The position numbers and the translations under genes were made by a program. Below are positions 35,376-44,021 of a stretch of DNA of 64,000 nucleotides, piece after piece. Within the stretch, counting starts at the first letter, position 1, and every line of letters begins with the position of its first letter. The stretch is from assembly GCF_000723205.1 (NCBI RefSeq), contig NZ_HG315671.1, positions 694,851 to 758,850 of the forward strand, in the 5' to 3' direction. The DNA is from Formosa agariphila KMM 3901. Lineage in GTDB: Bacteria > Bacteroidota > Bacteroidia > Flavobacteriales > Flavobacteriaceae. The notes beneath the pieces were generated by a model. It did not search any database and was not told the DNA's origin. It saw only the letters and a list, made by a program, of their open reading frames with translations.

Positions 35376-35945
35376 ATGAGACATATATTATTAATTGAAG
35401 ACGAACTGATTGTTGCAATGGATATTAAGAAATCCTTGGAAAAAGAAAGTGAAAATGTCGTAGTTTCTGCTCGAAATTATAAGCAAGCCAAACAGGCCTT
35501 TCTTGAAACAGATTTCAATATTATAATTTGTGATATTAATTTAAATGATGTTAAAGATGGCATTGAAATTATAGAGGAATTAATGCTAATTAAAGAAGTT
35601 CCAGTCGTGTATTTAACAGCATACGATAATACTGAAATATTAACTAGAGCAAAAGAAACCGTGCCTTATGCATACTTACTAAAACCATTTAACGAAATGC
35701 AGTTAAAAATGACTATAGATTTAGCCGATTTAAATTTCAGAAAAAAGGAAGAAGGTTTTATTGCTCTCGAAGAAAATCTTAGTAAACTAGAAGACCTTAC
35801 AAAACGTGAAAAGGAGGTGCTGCTAGTCGTAGCTACAGGAAAAACAAGTAAAGAAATTGGTGAAAGCTTAAATATTTCTCAGCATACTGTAGACCAACAT
35901 AAAAAGAATATTAAGAAAAAACTTAAATTAAGGATACTATCCTAA
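35376..35945 (+). CDS. LuxR-type response regulator, C-terminus truncated by an IS256 element
   Basis: The partner of the kinase gene 15 nt upstream. The 189-residue product has a receiver domain (acidic EDE at 8-10, phospho-Asp 53 in IIICDINL, conserved Thr in VVYLTAYDN, Lys in YLLKPF) and an HTH beginning LTKREKEVLL. The chain stops after LKLRILS: its last three residues (ILS) and the stop codon come from the IS end. Joining the flanks at the 8-bp duplication restores KLKLRTIGELVNF and a total of 206 residues. The final helix of the DNA-binding domain is therefore lost, and DNA binding is probably impaired. Confidence 0.88.
   Translation: MRHILLIEDELIVAMDIKKSLEKESENVVVSARNYKQAKQAFLETDFNIIICDINLNDVKDGIEIIEELMLIKEVPVVYLTAYDNTEILTRAKETVPYAYLLKPFNEMQLKMTIDLADLNFRKKEEGFIALEENLSKLEDLTKREKEVLLVVATGKTSKEIGESLNISQHTVDQHKKNIKKKLKLRILS
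35925..35932. repeat. Left target-site duplication of the IS256 element
   Basis: AAATTAAG, identical to 37272-37279 at the other end. Eight base pairs is the expected IS256-family duplication length. Confidence 0.88.
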
Positions 35946-37271
35946 AAAGTGTGTAAGTTCAAAATTTCAGGGTTAGGTTATTTATAACTTAATCCTGTTT
36001 TCAAATATAGCTAAAAATTGATTTAGTATCACTCCCCAATTTCTGATTGGCATGGTCCATTTTTTAGTGCTTTCTCTCAAAGCTAAAAACACGGATTTCA
36101 TAACTGCTTCATCGGTTGGAAACGAGAGTTTGTTTTTTGTGTATTTCCGTATCTTTCCATTTAGGTTTTCTATAAGATTTGTGGTGTAGATTATGGTTCT
36201 TATTTCAATAGGAAAATCAAAGAATACTGTAAGCTCATCCCAATTATTTTCCCAACTTTTAATGGCGTAAGAATATTTAGAATCCCATTTAGTTTTGAAG
36301 TCATTTAAAGCAGCTTTGGCAGCTTCTTTTGTAGGAGCAGTATAGATTTGCTTCATGTCACGAGTAAATTCCTTTTTGTCCTTCCAGACCACGTAACGAC
36401 ACGAATTTCTTATTTGATGCACAACACAAATTTGAGTCGTTGATTTCGGAAAAATAGTTTTAATAGTATCCGTAAATCCATTTAAATTATCGGTAGCTGT
36501 GATAAGTATATCTTGAGTTCCTCGAGCTTTAATATCGGTTAAAACACTCATCCAAAAGGCTGAAGATTCATTTTTACCTAACCATAATCCTAGGACTTCC
36601 TTTTTGCCATCTGTTCTCAGGCCTACTGCAATATAAATAGTCTTGTTTATGACTTTAGAGTTTTCCCTAACTTTAAATACGATGCCATCCATCCAAACAA
36701 TTAGGTAAGTGGCCTCCAAAGGCCTGTTCCGCCAAGCAATAACATCTTCTGTAATCTTATCTGTAATCCTTGAAATAGTGGATGTAGAAATATTAAAATC
36801 GTACAGCTCACGTATTTGTTCTTCAATATCACTGTTACTCATGCCTTTGGCATAAAGCGATATAATAATATTTTCGATGCCTTCTGTTGTACTTTCTCTT
36901 TTCTTTACAATTAAAGGATTAAAAGAACTATCACGGTCTCGAGGAACTTGAATCTCTGTTTCTCCTAAAACGGATTTTAATTTCTTTTTAGTGTAACCAT
37001 TTCGAAGGTTGGCTGCTTTACTTTTTTTGTGCTTATCGTAGTCTAAATGGGCATCTAGTTCCCCTTCTAGTAACTTCTCAATACCACGTTTGTGCAACTG
37101 TTCTAAAAAGGATGTTAGCTCTGGTGCATTCTTGAATTGTTTTAAAAAGTCTTCGTTTAATAAATCTTCTGGTTTCATAAGTGTGTAAAAGTTAAAATTA
37201 ATGAATAAAAAAATCTCAGATTAATATTTAACCTGAGATTTTAAAACTTACACAGTTTATGAGATACTGCC
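35933..37271. mobile_element. Complete IS256-family insertion sequence (1339 bp)
   Basis: Bounded by an exact 8-bp target duplication. The terminal inverted repeats match at 20 of 27 positions; the inner ten (TGTGTAAGTT at 35950-35959 and its complement at 37245-37254) are identical and lie 17 nt from either end. The single transposase gene on the minus strand fills the element. The undisturbed duplication suggests a recent insertion. Confidence 0.9.
35982..37178 (-). CDS. IS256-family transposase
   Basis: A 398-residue transposase of the mutator-like DDE class. The catalytic triad can be placed as Asp in [10 protein letters not shown], Asp in [10 protein letters not shown] and Glu in [14 protein letters not shown]. 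The family's CVVHQIRN segment and N-terminal [11 protein letters not shown] are present. The frame is intact from ATG to stop, so the element may be active. Confidence 0.95.
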   Translation of the reverse strand: MKPEDLLNEDFLKQFKNAPELTSFLEQLHKRGIEKLLEGELDAHLDYDKHKKSKAANLRNGYTKKKLKSVLGETEIQVPRDRDSSFNPLIVKKRESTTEGIENIIISLYAKGMSNSDIEEQIRELYDFNISTSTISRITDKITEDVIAWRNRPLEATYLIVWMDGIVFKVRENSKVINKTIYIAVGLRTDGKKEVLGLWLGKNESSAFWMSVLTDIKARGTQDILITATDNLNGFTDTIKTIFPKSTTQICVVHQIRNSCRYVVWKDKKEFTRDMKQIYTAPTKEAAKAALNDFKTKWDSKYSYAIKSWENNWDELTVFFDFPIEIRTIIYTTNLIENLNGKIRKYTKNKLSFPTDEAVMKSVFLALRESTKKWTMPIRNWGVILNQFLAIFENRIKL

Positions 37272-37279
37272 AAATTAAG
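37272..37279. repeat. Right target-site duplication of the IS256 element
   Basis: AAATTAAG, an exact copy of 35925-35932. Confidence 0.88.
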
Positions 37280-37343
37280 AACGATTGGCGAACTAGTTAA
37301 TTTTACAATGACAACCAATCTAGATCATGTGTTTCAATCGTAA
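37280..37343 (+). pseudogene. Severed 3' end of the response regulator gene
   Basis: Read in frame with the right target duplication this encodes RTIGELVNF and about twelve more residues, then TAA at 37341-37343. It completes the LuxR-type HTH of the gene at 35376 once the IS is removed. It now has no start codon. Its stop abuts the rluF stop on the opposite strand, as expected for undisturbed convergent genes. Confidence 0.85.
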
Positions 37344-38099
37344 CTATTCACGTCTTCTGCTTTTGTGTGCAGGAGAATATGTCTTGGTCGAATCACCTAT
37401 TAATGTTTGTAATTCTTCCATTTCTGCTTTAGTAATATCACGATATTCACCTACTGGAATATCTAATTTTATGTTCATAATTCGAACACGTTTTAAGGTT
37501 TCAACTTCGTAAGTTAAGTATTCACACATTCTACGAATCTGCCTGTTTAAACCTTGAGTAAGAATAATTTTAAACTCGTAAGTCCCTAATTTTTCAACTT
37601 TACATTTTTTTGTAACCCGATCTAAAATTGGCACTCCATTAGACATGCGTTCTATAAACGTTTGCGAAATGGGTTTATCCACAGTTACAATATATTCTTT
37701 CTCGTGATTATTACTCGCACGTAAAATTTTATTTACAATATCGCCATCGTCTGTAAGTAGAATTAAACCTTCACTAGGTTTGTCTAATCTTCCTATAGGA
37801 AAAATACGTTTCGGATAATTTATATAATCAATAATATTGTCTTTTTCAACACGTGTATCTGTAGTACAAACAATACCTACTGGTTTATTAAAAGCTAAAT
37901 ACACAGATTCTGTTTTGGTATTTACTACAGGTTCACCGTCTACTGCAACAACATCGCTGGGTGCTACTTTTGTACCCATTTCTGGCACAACACCGTTAAT
38001 AGTTACACGTCCAGCTTCAATAAGTTTATCGGCCGCGCGACGAGAGCAGTAGCCTACTTCGCTTAAATATTTATTGATTCGTTTTAATTCCGTTTCCAT
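37344..38099 (-). CDS. rluF: 23S rRNA pseudouridine synthase RluF
   Basis: A 251-residue RsuA-family synthase. An N-terminal S4 domain (RINKYLSEVGYCSRRAADKLIEAG) precedes the catalytic motif GRLDKPSEGLILLTDDG with the essential Asp. The C-terminal IRRMCEYLTYEVETLKRVRIMNI matches RluF better than RsuA or RluB. RluF modifies U2604 of 23S rRNA in E. coli. It appears monocistronic. Confidence 0.9.
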   Translation of the reverse strand: METELKRINKYLSEVGYCSRRAADKLIEAGRVTINGVVPEMGTKVAPSDVVAVDGEPVVNTKTESVYLAFNKPVGIVCTTDTRVEKDNIIDYINYPKRIFPIGRLDKPSEGLILLTDDGDIVNKILRASNNHEKEYIVTVDKPISQTFIERMSNGVPILDRVTKKCKVEKLGTYEFKIILTQGLNRQIRRMCEYLTYEVETLKRVRIMNIKLDIPVGEYRDITKAEMEELQTLIGDSTKTYSPAHKSRRRE

Positions 38100-38119
38100 G
38101 TGGTAAAGATACGATAAGT

Positions 38120-38947
38120 TTAGGCTTCTAAGAAGTTGTAAATATGGTCTCTTACAGAAGCGTCGTTTAAGGAGTGTCCTAAACCTTCTGTAGTGATTAA
38201 TGTGCTGTTTTTAAATCCTTTATTTATAAGTAAAGCATCGTTGTAAGGTATAATAGTATCACTTTTATCGTGAATAATTAATCCTTTTGTTTTGATGTTA
38301 TTTAAAATTTCGGCAGTAGAAAATGAATCTGGAGCCACACCAAAACGTTTAATTATGGTTTTGTTTAACTGATGAGTAATACGTTTGTTATAGCCTAGCA
38401 TTTTTACATACCGGCTAATAATATCTTTAAATTCTGAAGGCGCCCCTAAAAGAATTAATTTTTCTAAAGCTGGATATTGATATTTATTCTGAAAAGCTGT
38501 TGCTGCCATTCCTCCTGCAGAATGCGCTATAATGGTATGCGGTTTAAAACGTTGAGCAACAACATTAATATATTCGGCATATAATAAGGCATTAAATTCT
38601 TTACTTCCAGAACGTCCGTGTGCAGGTGCGTCTAAAGCAACTACAGAATAGCCTTTTTTATTTAATTCGGTAACTAAAGGTTTCCATCTGTACGAGTTAC
38701 TTTCCCAGCCATGAGCTAATAGAATGGTTCCTTTTTTACCTAACCAACGATAGGTCATAATAGTATGATTGTTGTAAGTAAGCTCTTCGTTAAACGCGGT
38801 GTTTAAAAAATCGACATGACGTTCTAAAACACGACCTTTTCTTGGCGTGACGAATAAGTTTAAGGCCTTATTAGCGGCATAAGGTTTAGAGATATAACTT
38901 AATAGATTAAGATAATTTCCAACCGTTTTAATTAAAAGGGTTTTCAT
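38120..38947 (-). CDS. Alpha/beta hydrolase
   Basis: A 275-residue hydrolase. The oxyanion segment is ILLAHGWESNSYRW, the nucleophile Ser is in IAHSAGGMAA (HSAGG in place of GxSxG), the acid is probably Asp in HDKSDTIIPYND and the His in GLGHSLNDAS near the end. No signal peptide is seen. The substrate is unknown. Its start overlaps the stop of the cupin gene by 4 nt, so they are cotranscribed. Confidence 0.85.
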   Translation of the reverse strand: MKTLLIKTVGNYLNLLSYISKPYAANKALNLFVTPRKGRVLERHVDFLNTAFNEELTYNNHTIMTYRWLGKKGTILLAHGWESNSYRWKPLVTELNKKGYSVVALDAPAHGRSGSKEFNALLYAEYINVVAQRFKPHTIIAHSAGGMAATAFQNKYQYPALEKLILLGAPSEFKDIISRYVKMLGYNKRITHQLNKTIIKRFGVAPDSFSTAEILNNIKTKGLIIHDKSDTIIPYNDALLINKGFKNSTLITTEGLGHSLNDASVRDHIYNFLEA

Positions 38948-39309
38948 AAATCTTCTCTATTAACATGGTCTGGCGAAAAAGCAGGTGTACAAATGGCAAT
39001 GTATTCGCAGGGAGTATCAAACGGATTAGAATATTGTACTCGGGTGTTTTTATCAATTTTAATAGATTGACCAGCTTCTAAGACTATAATTTCATCTTCA
39101 AATATAAATTGCTTTTTGCCTTTTATTATAAAAGTGAATTCATCGAATTCTGGAGTTTGAAAAGGTTCGCTCCATCCTGCAGGTGCAGTCATGTGTGCAA
39201 TACTAATGTCTGAATCGCCAGTAGTTGCATTTCCAAAATGTTCTTTTATAATTTTACCATCTGTTGTCGGTACGATAAACGGATTTGTAATGATTTTGTA
39301 AGATTTCAT
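38944..39309 (-). CDS. Cupin-domain protein
   Basis: A 121-residue single-domain cupin: SIAHMTAPAGWSEPFQTPEFDEFTFIIKG gives cupin motif 1 and LEAGQSIKIDKNTRVQYSNPF gives motif 2. Classical metal-binding His residues of motif 1 are partly replaced (QTPEFDEF), so metal binding is uncertain. It lies between YitT (6 nt away) and an alpha/beta hydrolase (4-nt overlap) in one operon. Confidence 0.8.
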   Translation of the reverse strand: MKSYKIITNPFIVPTTDGKIIKEHFGNATTGDSDISIAHMTAPAGWSEPFQTPEFDEFTFIIKGKKQFIFEDEIIVLEAGQSIKIDKNTRVQYSNPFDTPCEYIAICTPAFSPDHVNREDL

Positions 39310-39315
39310 GAGGTT

Positions 39316-40287
39316 CTATTTTAGAGGTTTTTTCTTAATCATACCACCTTTTATATCTTTAACAACGCCCATGATTATGAATGCATTTTTATCAATTTTA
39401 TCGATTTCTGTTTCCATTTTAGCAAGCTCCAATCGTGTTACAATGGTATAAATAATTTCTTTTTCTTGCGCACCACCTTCTAAATGATATCCACCTTTTC
39501 CTATGTAAATAGTACACGCACGTCTTAACTCTTCGGTTACCATAATGCGAATGGCTTCATGCTTTTCTGAGATAATGGTGACCCCTACATATTCTTCTAC
39601 ACCATCTACCACAAAATCGACTGTTTTTGCGGCCGACATATACGTTAAGATAGCGTATAATGCTGTTTCAATAGATAAGATATAAGCTCCGAAAGAGAAA
39701 ATAACAATATTAATTAAAAGTAAAACGTCACCAACAGTCATAGAGAATTTTCTACCAACAAAGAGCGCTAGCACTTCGGTTCCGTCAATTACTGCGCCTC
39801 CTCTCATAGACATTCCAATACCAAAACCTAAGAAAAACCCTCCAAAAACAGAGATTAATAATTTGTCGTCTGTAATAGTTGGGTAGTCTACATTATGAAC
39901 CACGAAGGCTAGAAATGTTATGGCTACTATGCTTTTTAAAGCAAACTTTAAGTTGAATGTTTTTGCACCTAAAATGATGAATGGTAGATTGACTAATAGT
40001 AATAAAACTCCTAAAGATAGTCCTGTTAGGTGTTCTAAAAGTAAAGAAATTCCAGTGGCTCCACCATCTATAAATCGGTTTGGAAGTAAAAAACCTTTTA
40101 ATCCAAATCCAGCAGATACTACACCAATTGCAATAAAGATATATTCTTTAATCGCATGGCGTAGTTCGACCTGTAGTGTCCTAACAATAGGAACTACTTT
40201 TTTTAAACTTGTGGGGGTAACAGTTTCATTTGTCCCGAGTTTTTTTCGAGCAATATAAACTAGAAGCCTAGAGACAATTGAATTCAT
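39316..40287 (-). CDS. YitT family membrane protein with C-terminal DUF2179
   Basis: A 323-residue protein with five to six membrane helices between residues 45 and 210, including GFLLPNRFIDGGATGISLLL and GIGMSMRGGAVIDGTEVLAL, both typical of YitT. The C-terminal soluble domain, TIISEKHEAIRIMVTEELRRACTIY, is the DUF2179 part, a small ligand-binding-like fold. The transported substrate, if any, is unknown. Confidence 0.9.
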   Translation of the reverse strand: MNSIVSRLLVYIARKKLGTNETVTPTSLKKVVPIVRTLQVELRHAIKEYIFIAIGVVSAGFGLKGFLLPNRFIDGGATGISLLLEHLTGLSLGVLLLLVNLPFIILGAKTFNLKFALKSIVAITFLAFVVHNVDYPTITDDKLLISVFGGFFLGFGIGMSMRGGAVIDGTEVLALFVGRKFSMTVGDVLLLINIVIFSFGAYILSIETALYAILTYMSAAKTVDFVVDGVEEYVGVTIISEKHEAIRIMVTEELRRACTIYIGKGGYHLEGGAQEKEIIYTIVTRLELAKMETEIDKIDKNAFIIMGVVKDIKGGMIKKKPLK

Positions 40288-40302
40288 ATATAGTTATTAG
40301 GC

Positions 40303-40854
40303 TTACCAGTTTAAGAAAAAGTATTTGATTTTAGCTGTGTCAGGAATTTGTGACGCTTCAATATTTAATTTCATGTCGAATCTTAAATTTGAAGGTAGTT
40401 CTTTTTTATCGATAGTAAAAGATGCATTTAATTCGTTTACAGAAACTACAACAGAATTAATTAAATTGTCGATGCTTGAAATTTTATAATTAGTCTGAAT
40501 GTCTTTAAAAGTACTTATTGACGAAAGATTTTTATCTGTTTTAAAACGAGAATCGAAAACCTGAACGCTACTTACTAAAGAGGTTGAGTCGTTTAGTGTT
40601 TTAGGCGTAAGCGTTAATAATTTTTGTCCACCTTTTTCAAAGATTTCTATTTCGTTAAAGCTTGTTGTAAATTCTCCTCCAGGATTGAATTTAACAATAG
40701 AGTCGTTTTTAAATACGGTTTCTAAATCTTTAATTTGAGTTGTTGAGGTTAAGTTCCCAATACTGTTTTTTGAAATAGCAAAAGTGTCAGTTTTTGTTGA
40801 ACAACTAAAGCATGTAATGGCTAGAATAGCTAGGCTTAATATGTTTTTTTTCAT
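40303..40854 (-). CDS. Predicted lipoprotein, function unknown
   Basis: A 183-residue protein with a lipoprotein signal: MKKNILSLAILAITCFSC, the lipobox Cys at residue 18, followed by Ser-Thr-Lys. The mature part is rich in Ser, Thr and Asn, predicted beta strand, and has no recognised domain; a flavobacterial-only family is likely. It is 15 nt upstream of the yitT gene on the same strand and may share its transcript. Confidence 0.75.
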   Translation of the reverse strand: MKKNILSLAILAITCFSCSTKTDTFAISKNSIGNLTSTTQIKDLETVFKNDSIVKFNPGGEFTTSFNEIEIFEKGGQKLLTLTPKTLNDSTSLVSSVQVFDSRFKTDKNLSSISTFKDIQTNYKISSIDNLINSVVVSVNELNASFTIDKKELPSNLRFDMKLNIEASQIPDTAKIKYFFLNW

Positions 40855-40902
40855 TTTTAAGATTATCTTGTTTTGTGTAAAATTGTGAAGCTGCGAAAGT
40901 AA

Positions 40903-42408
40903 TTATTTTTTTATCACTTTGTTTAAAATTCCGAATACACTTCTAATAAATGTAGCGCTTGTTAGAACCTTAATTATTGGATTCATGGCATTACTTTTAC
41001 GCTGTGCAGGTGCTTTTTTTGCAACTTGTTTTTGGTGTTCTGCTTCCGCTTCAGCGTGCGCTATCTTTTCATTTAATAATTCGTAAGCACTTTCTCTATC
41101 AATAGTCTCGTTGTATTTTTTTACTAATTTTGATTTTGAAATTAATTCAGATAATTCATTGTCTGTTAACACATCCATCCGACTCATTGGTGCACGCATC
41201 ATGGTTGCTGCCAATGGTGTTGGTCTTCCTTTTTCATCTAAAGCAGATACTAATGCTTCACCTGTTCCTAAATTAGTAAGTATACTTTCTGTATCGTAGT
41301 ATTCTGAATCTGGATAATTTTGTGCAGTTAACTTAATTGCTTTTCTGTCTTTTGCTGTAAAGGCACGTAAGGCATGTTGAATTTTTAATCCCAACTGACT
41401 TAAAACGGCTTCAGGAACATCGGTTGGATTTTGAGTTACAAAATAGAGTCCGACACCTTTACTTCGTATTAATTTTACAATACTTTCAATCTGATTTAAA
41501 AGCGCTTTTGATGCTTCATTAAATATAAGGTGTGCTTCGTCTATAAATATGATTAATTCTGGTCTTCCGCTGTCGCCTTGTTCTGGAAAAGTTGTGTAAA
41601 TCTCGGCAAGTAAACTCAACATAAAAGTTGAGAACAGTTTAGGCCGATCTTGAATATCTGTTAATCGTAGAATATTAATGTAACCACGACCTTCATCATC
41701 TATACGTAATAAGTCTTGAACATCGAAAGATGTTTCGCCAAAAAATAAATCGGCTCCTTGTTGTTCTAATTCTACTACCTTTCTTAATATGGCTCCAGTA
41801 GAAGCTGCAGAAATTCGTCCGTAAGCTTCTTGGAACTCGTCACGACCTTCTTGAGTGGCGTATTGTAATATTTTTTTAAAATCTTTTAAATCTAAAAGGG
41901 GTAATTTATTATCGTCGCAATATTTAAAAATTACAGAAACAATTCCAGATTGTGTGTCGGTTAAATCTAAAATTCGAGATAATAAAATGGGGCCAAATTC
42001 ACTAACTGTAGCACGTAATCGTACACCATCTTGGTCGGAAAGTGTAAGTACATCTACCGGAAAACCTTTAGATGAATAGGGTAGGCCAATTTTTTCGTGA
42101 CGGTTATTAATTGCAGGATTATCGTCTCCGGGTTTAGCCAATCCACTTAAATCACCTTTAATATCCATGAGTAAAACAGGAATACCTTGTTCCGACAAGT
42201 TCTCTGCCATAACTTGTAGCGTTTTTGTTTTTCCCGTGCCTGTTGCTCCTGCAATTAATCCATGTCTGTTTAACGTTTTAAGAGGGATGTTTACAAATGC
42301 ATTTTTTATTGGTTGCTCATTTAATATGGCAGAACCCATAGTTATATAGTCTCCTTTAAATGTATTTCCCTCGGTTATCTCTTTTAAAAACGTGTCGTTT
42401 TCAGTCAT
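40903..42408 (-). CDS. HerA-like/DUF853 ATPase (YjgR family)
   Basis: A 501-residue helicase-like ATPase of the HerA/FtsK superfamily. The Walker A is GATGTGKTKTL, the Walker B LIIFIDEAHLIF, and VGLYFVTQNPTDVP supplies a sensor segment. The start is the ATG at 42408 (MTENDTFLKEI); the frame extends 26 codons upstream without family similarity. The family's function is not established; the name DNA double-strand break helicase is sometimes used by analogy. It is divergent from queE. Confidence 0.88.
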   Translation of the reverse strand: MTENDTFLKEITEGNTFKGDYITMGSAILNEQPIKNAFVNIPLKTLNRHGLIAGATGTGKTKTLQVMAENLSEQGIPVLLMDIKGDLSGLAKPGDDNPAINNRHEKIGLPYSSKGFPVDVLTLSDQDGVRLRATVSEFGPILLSRILDLTDTQSGIVSVIFKYCDDNKLPLLDLKDFKKILQYATQEGRDEFQEAYGRISAASTGAILRKVVELEQQGADLFFGETSFDVQDLLRIDDEGRGYINILRLTDIQDRPKLFSTFMLSLLAEIYTTFPEQGDSGRPELIIFIDEAHLIFNEASKALLNQIESIVKLIRSKGVGLYFVTQNPTDVPEAVLSQLGLKIQHALRAFTAKDRKAIKLTAQNYPDSEYYDTESILTNLGTGEALVSALDEKGRPTPLAATMMRAPMSRMDVLTDNELSELISKSKLVKKYNETIDRESAYELLNEKIAHAEAEAEHQKQVAKKAPAQRKSNAMNPIIKVLTSATFIRSVFGILNKVIKK

Positions 42409-42498
42409 GATTCTTAATTTTTTTATAAAAATACTAATCTTGAAGGAATAGGCTTTAAATCTTTTCAACATTTTATACCCAAACAAAATTATGTAAAC

Positions 42499-42506
42499 TA
42501 TCTTTG
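42499..42506 (+). promoter_or_regulatory. -7 promoter box abutting queE
   Basis: TATCTTTG (perfect TAnnTTTG) ends 6 nt before the queE ATG at 42513. It overlaps an in-frame TTG (42504), which is therefore not the start codon. Confidence 0.65.
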
Positions 42507-42512
42507 TGCCTT

Positions 42513-43142
42513 ATGAAGAAAGAGATTCAAGAGTTGGTGAATAAAGGTGAAATGTTGCCTTTAATGGAAGAGTTTTACACCATACAAGGTGAAGGCTTTT
42601 ACAAAGGAACTGCTGCATACTTTATTCGAGTAGGTGGTTGCGATGTGGGTTGCCATTGGTGTGATGTAAAAGAGAGCTGGGATGCAGAATTGCATCCGCC
42701 AACAGAGACGTCTAAAATTGTTGAAAAGGCTGCTTTACATAGTAATACTATTGTGGTTACTGGTGGAGAACCTTTAACTTGGGATATGACGGCGTTAACC
42801 ACGCAATTAAAAGCAAAAGGATTGAACGTTCATATCGAAACTTCGGGAGCTTATCCATTAACTGGAGTTTGGGATTGGATTTGTTTGTCTCCTAAAAAAA
42901 TGAAATTGCCTACAGCAGAAGTGTCAGCAAAAGCACACGAATTAAAAGTTATAATTTTTAATAGAGATGATTTTAAATTTGCCGAAGAACAAGCTGCATT
43001 AGTAAACGAGGATTGTATTTTATATATGCAACCAGAATGGAGTAAGCGTGATAAAATGATTCCTGAAATTGTAGAATATGTTATGGCAAATCCGAAATGG
43101 AAAGTGTCGTTGCAAACACATAAGTATTTGAATATTCCTTAA
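42513..43142 (+). CDS. queE: 7-carboxy-7-deazaguanine synthase QueE
   Basis: Radical SAM enzyme making the 7-deazaguanine core of queuosine (and related bases). The 209-residue protein has EFYTIQGEGFYKGTAAYFIR and the iron-sulfur motif CDVGCHWC (Cx3Cx2C), followed by VTGGEPLTWD. The start is the ATG 6 nt beyond the -7 box. No other queuosine genes are adjacent. The transcript should be nearly leaderless. Confidence 0.92.
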   Translation: MKKEIQELVNKGEMLPLMEEFYTIQGEGFYKGTAAYFIRVGGCDVGCHWCDVKESWDAELHPPTETSKIVEKAALHSNTIVVTGGEPLTWDMTALTTQLKAKGLNVHIETSGAYPLTGVWDWICLSPKKMKLPTAEVSAKAHELKVIIFNRDDFKFAEEQAALVNEDCILYMQPEWSKRDKMIPEIVEYVMANPKWKVSLQTHKYLNIP

Positions 43143-43184
43143 GAATGTATAGAGACATTAAAAGAGAATAAAAAAGTAAGACAT

Positions 43185-43225
43185 AAAAAAAGCGGTTATC
43201 TATATTATATAGGTAACCGCTTTTT
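43185..43225. terminator. Bidirectional terminator between queE and the DUF2911 gene
   Basis: A long stem: AAAAAAGCGGTTA at 43185-43197 pairs with 43214-43225, and CTATA/TATAG continue the helix inward with one wobble pair. A-run and T-run flank it, serving both convergent genes. Confidence 0.85.
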
Positions 43226-43241
43226 AATATTTGTATACGTT

Positions 43242-43778
43242 TTAGTTTCTCTTAAACGGTACAGCAACACGAGTTGTTCCCCATGCTAAATACATAGTTT
43301 CTTGATCGTCGAAAGCAATAGAGAATGCTTCAATAGATTCTGCATCTATAGACGCAATAGCATTGTAACGCGCTACATCTTGGTTAGGGTTGTACGAGTA
43401 AGCTCCCCAAGCATTAAGATCTTTATTTAAAATCATAGTCCACGTTTTTTCACCTCTAATAGCGAATAAAGAATATGTTCCAGCTTTTACAGGAGTATCC
43501 CCAAAGTGAGAATCTTCGTAGAATGTAATTTCAGCCGATTCATTAGCTCCTAATCTCCATACTTTTCCTAAAGGCACTAAATCGTATAACTCACGATTAT
43601 TAAGTTGAGGTCTACTGTAAACTACCTTAATTTTTTTGTTAGGGTCTTTGTAGCTTGTTGGAAATGCCGCAGCATCCATTGGGCTTTTGTCTAATTTGCT
43701 AAAGTTTTGGGCTGTCATTTCTGTGTTGAAGCTAAATGCTACTAATAAACAGATTGCTGATACGCTAAGTAATTTCAT
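43242..43778 (-). CDS. DUF2911 domain-containing exported protein
   Basis: A 178-residue protein with a signal peptide ending near MTAQ (residues 1-23). The DUF2911 core is visible as VVYSRPQLNNRELYDLVPLGKVWRLGANESAEITF, GDTPVKAGTYSLFAI and KTWTMILNKDLNAWGAYSYN. It is probably periplasmic. No function is established; many Bacteroidota have several copies. Confidence 0.9.
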   Translation of the reverse strand: MKLLSVSAICLLVAFSFNTEMTAQNFSKLDKSPMDAAAFPTSYKDPNKKIKVVYSRPQLNNRELYDLVPLGKVWRLGANESAEITFYEDSHFGDTPVKAGTYSLFAIRGEKTWTMILNKDLNAWGAYSYNPNQDVARYNAIASIDAESIEAFSIAFDDQETMYLAWGTTRVAVPFKRN

Positions 43779-44021
43779 CTTTAAAGTTGTTTTTATTTGG
43801 TAAATATAAAATTTGATAAGGTATTGGTCGATACTTTTAAGTAAAGTTTACAATTTTTAAATTTTGAAAGGAAGATTTGTTTAAGTGCTTTCGTTTTTAA
43901 TGTAAAATTTGTTTATTTGTTTCAAATTGTAATCAATTATGGTTTTATTGTTTTATAATGTGAATGATATACTCATATTTGCTTCAGAATTAAAATATAA
44001 AGAATTAAAAATATATAGATT

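Noticed and set aside
35933-35941. GATACT shared near both IS256 ends as target duplication
   Set aside because: GATACT (35933-35938 and 37263-37268) is inside the element; the true 8-bp repeat AAATTAAG lies just outside and alone restores the interrupted reading frame.
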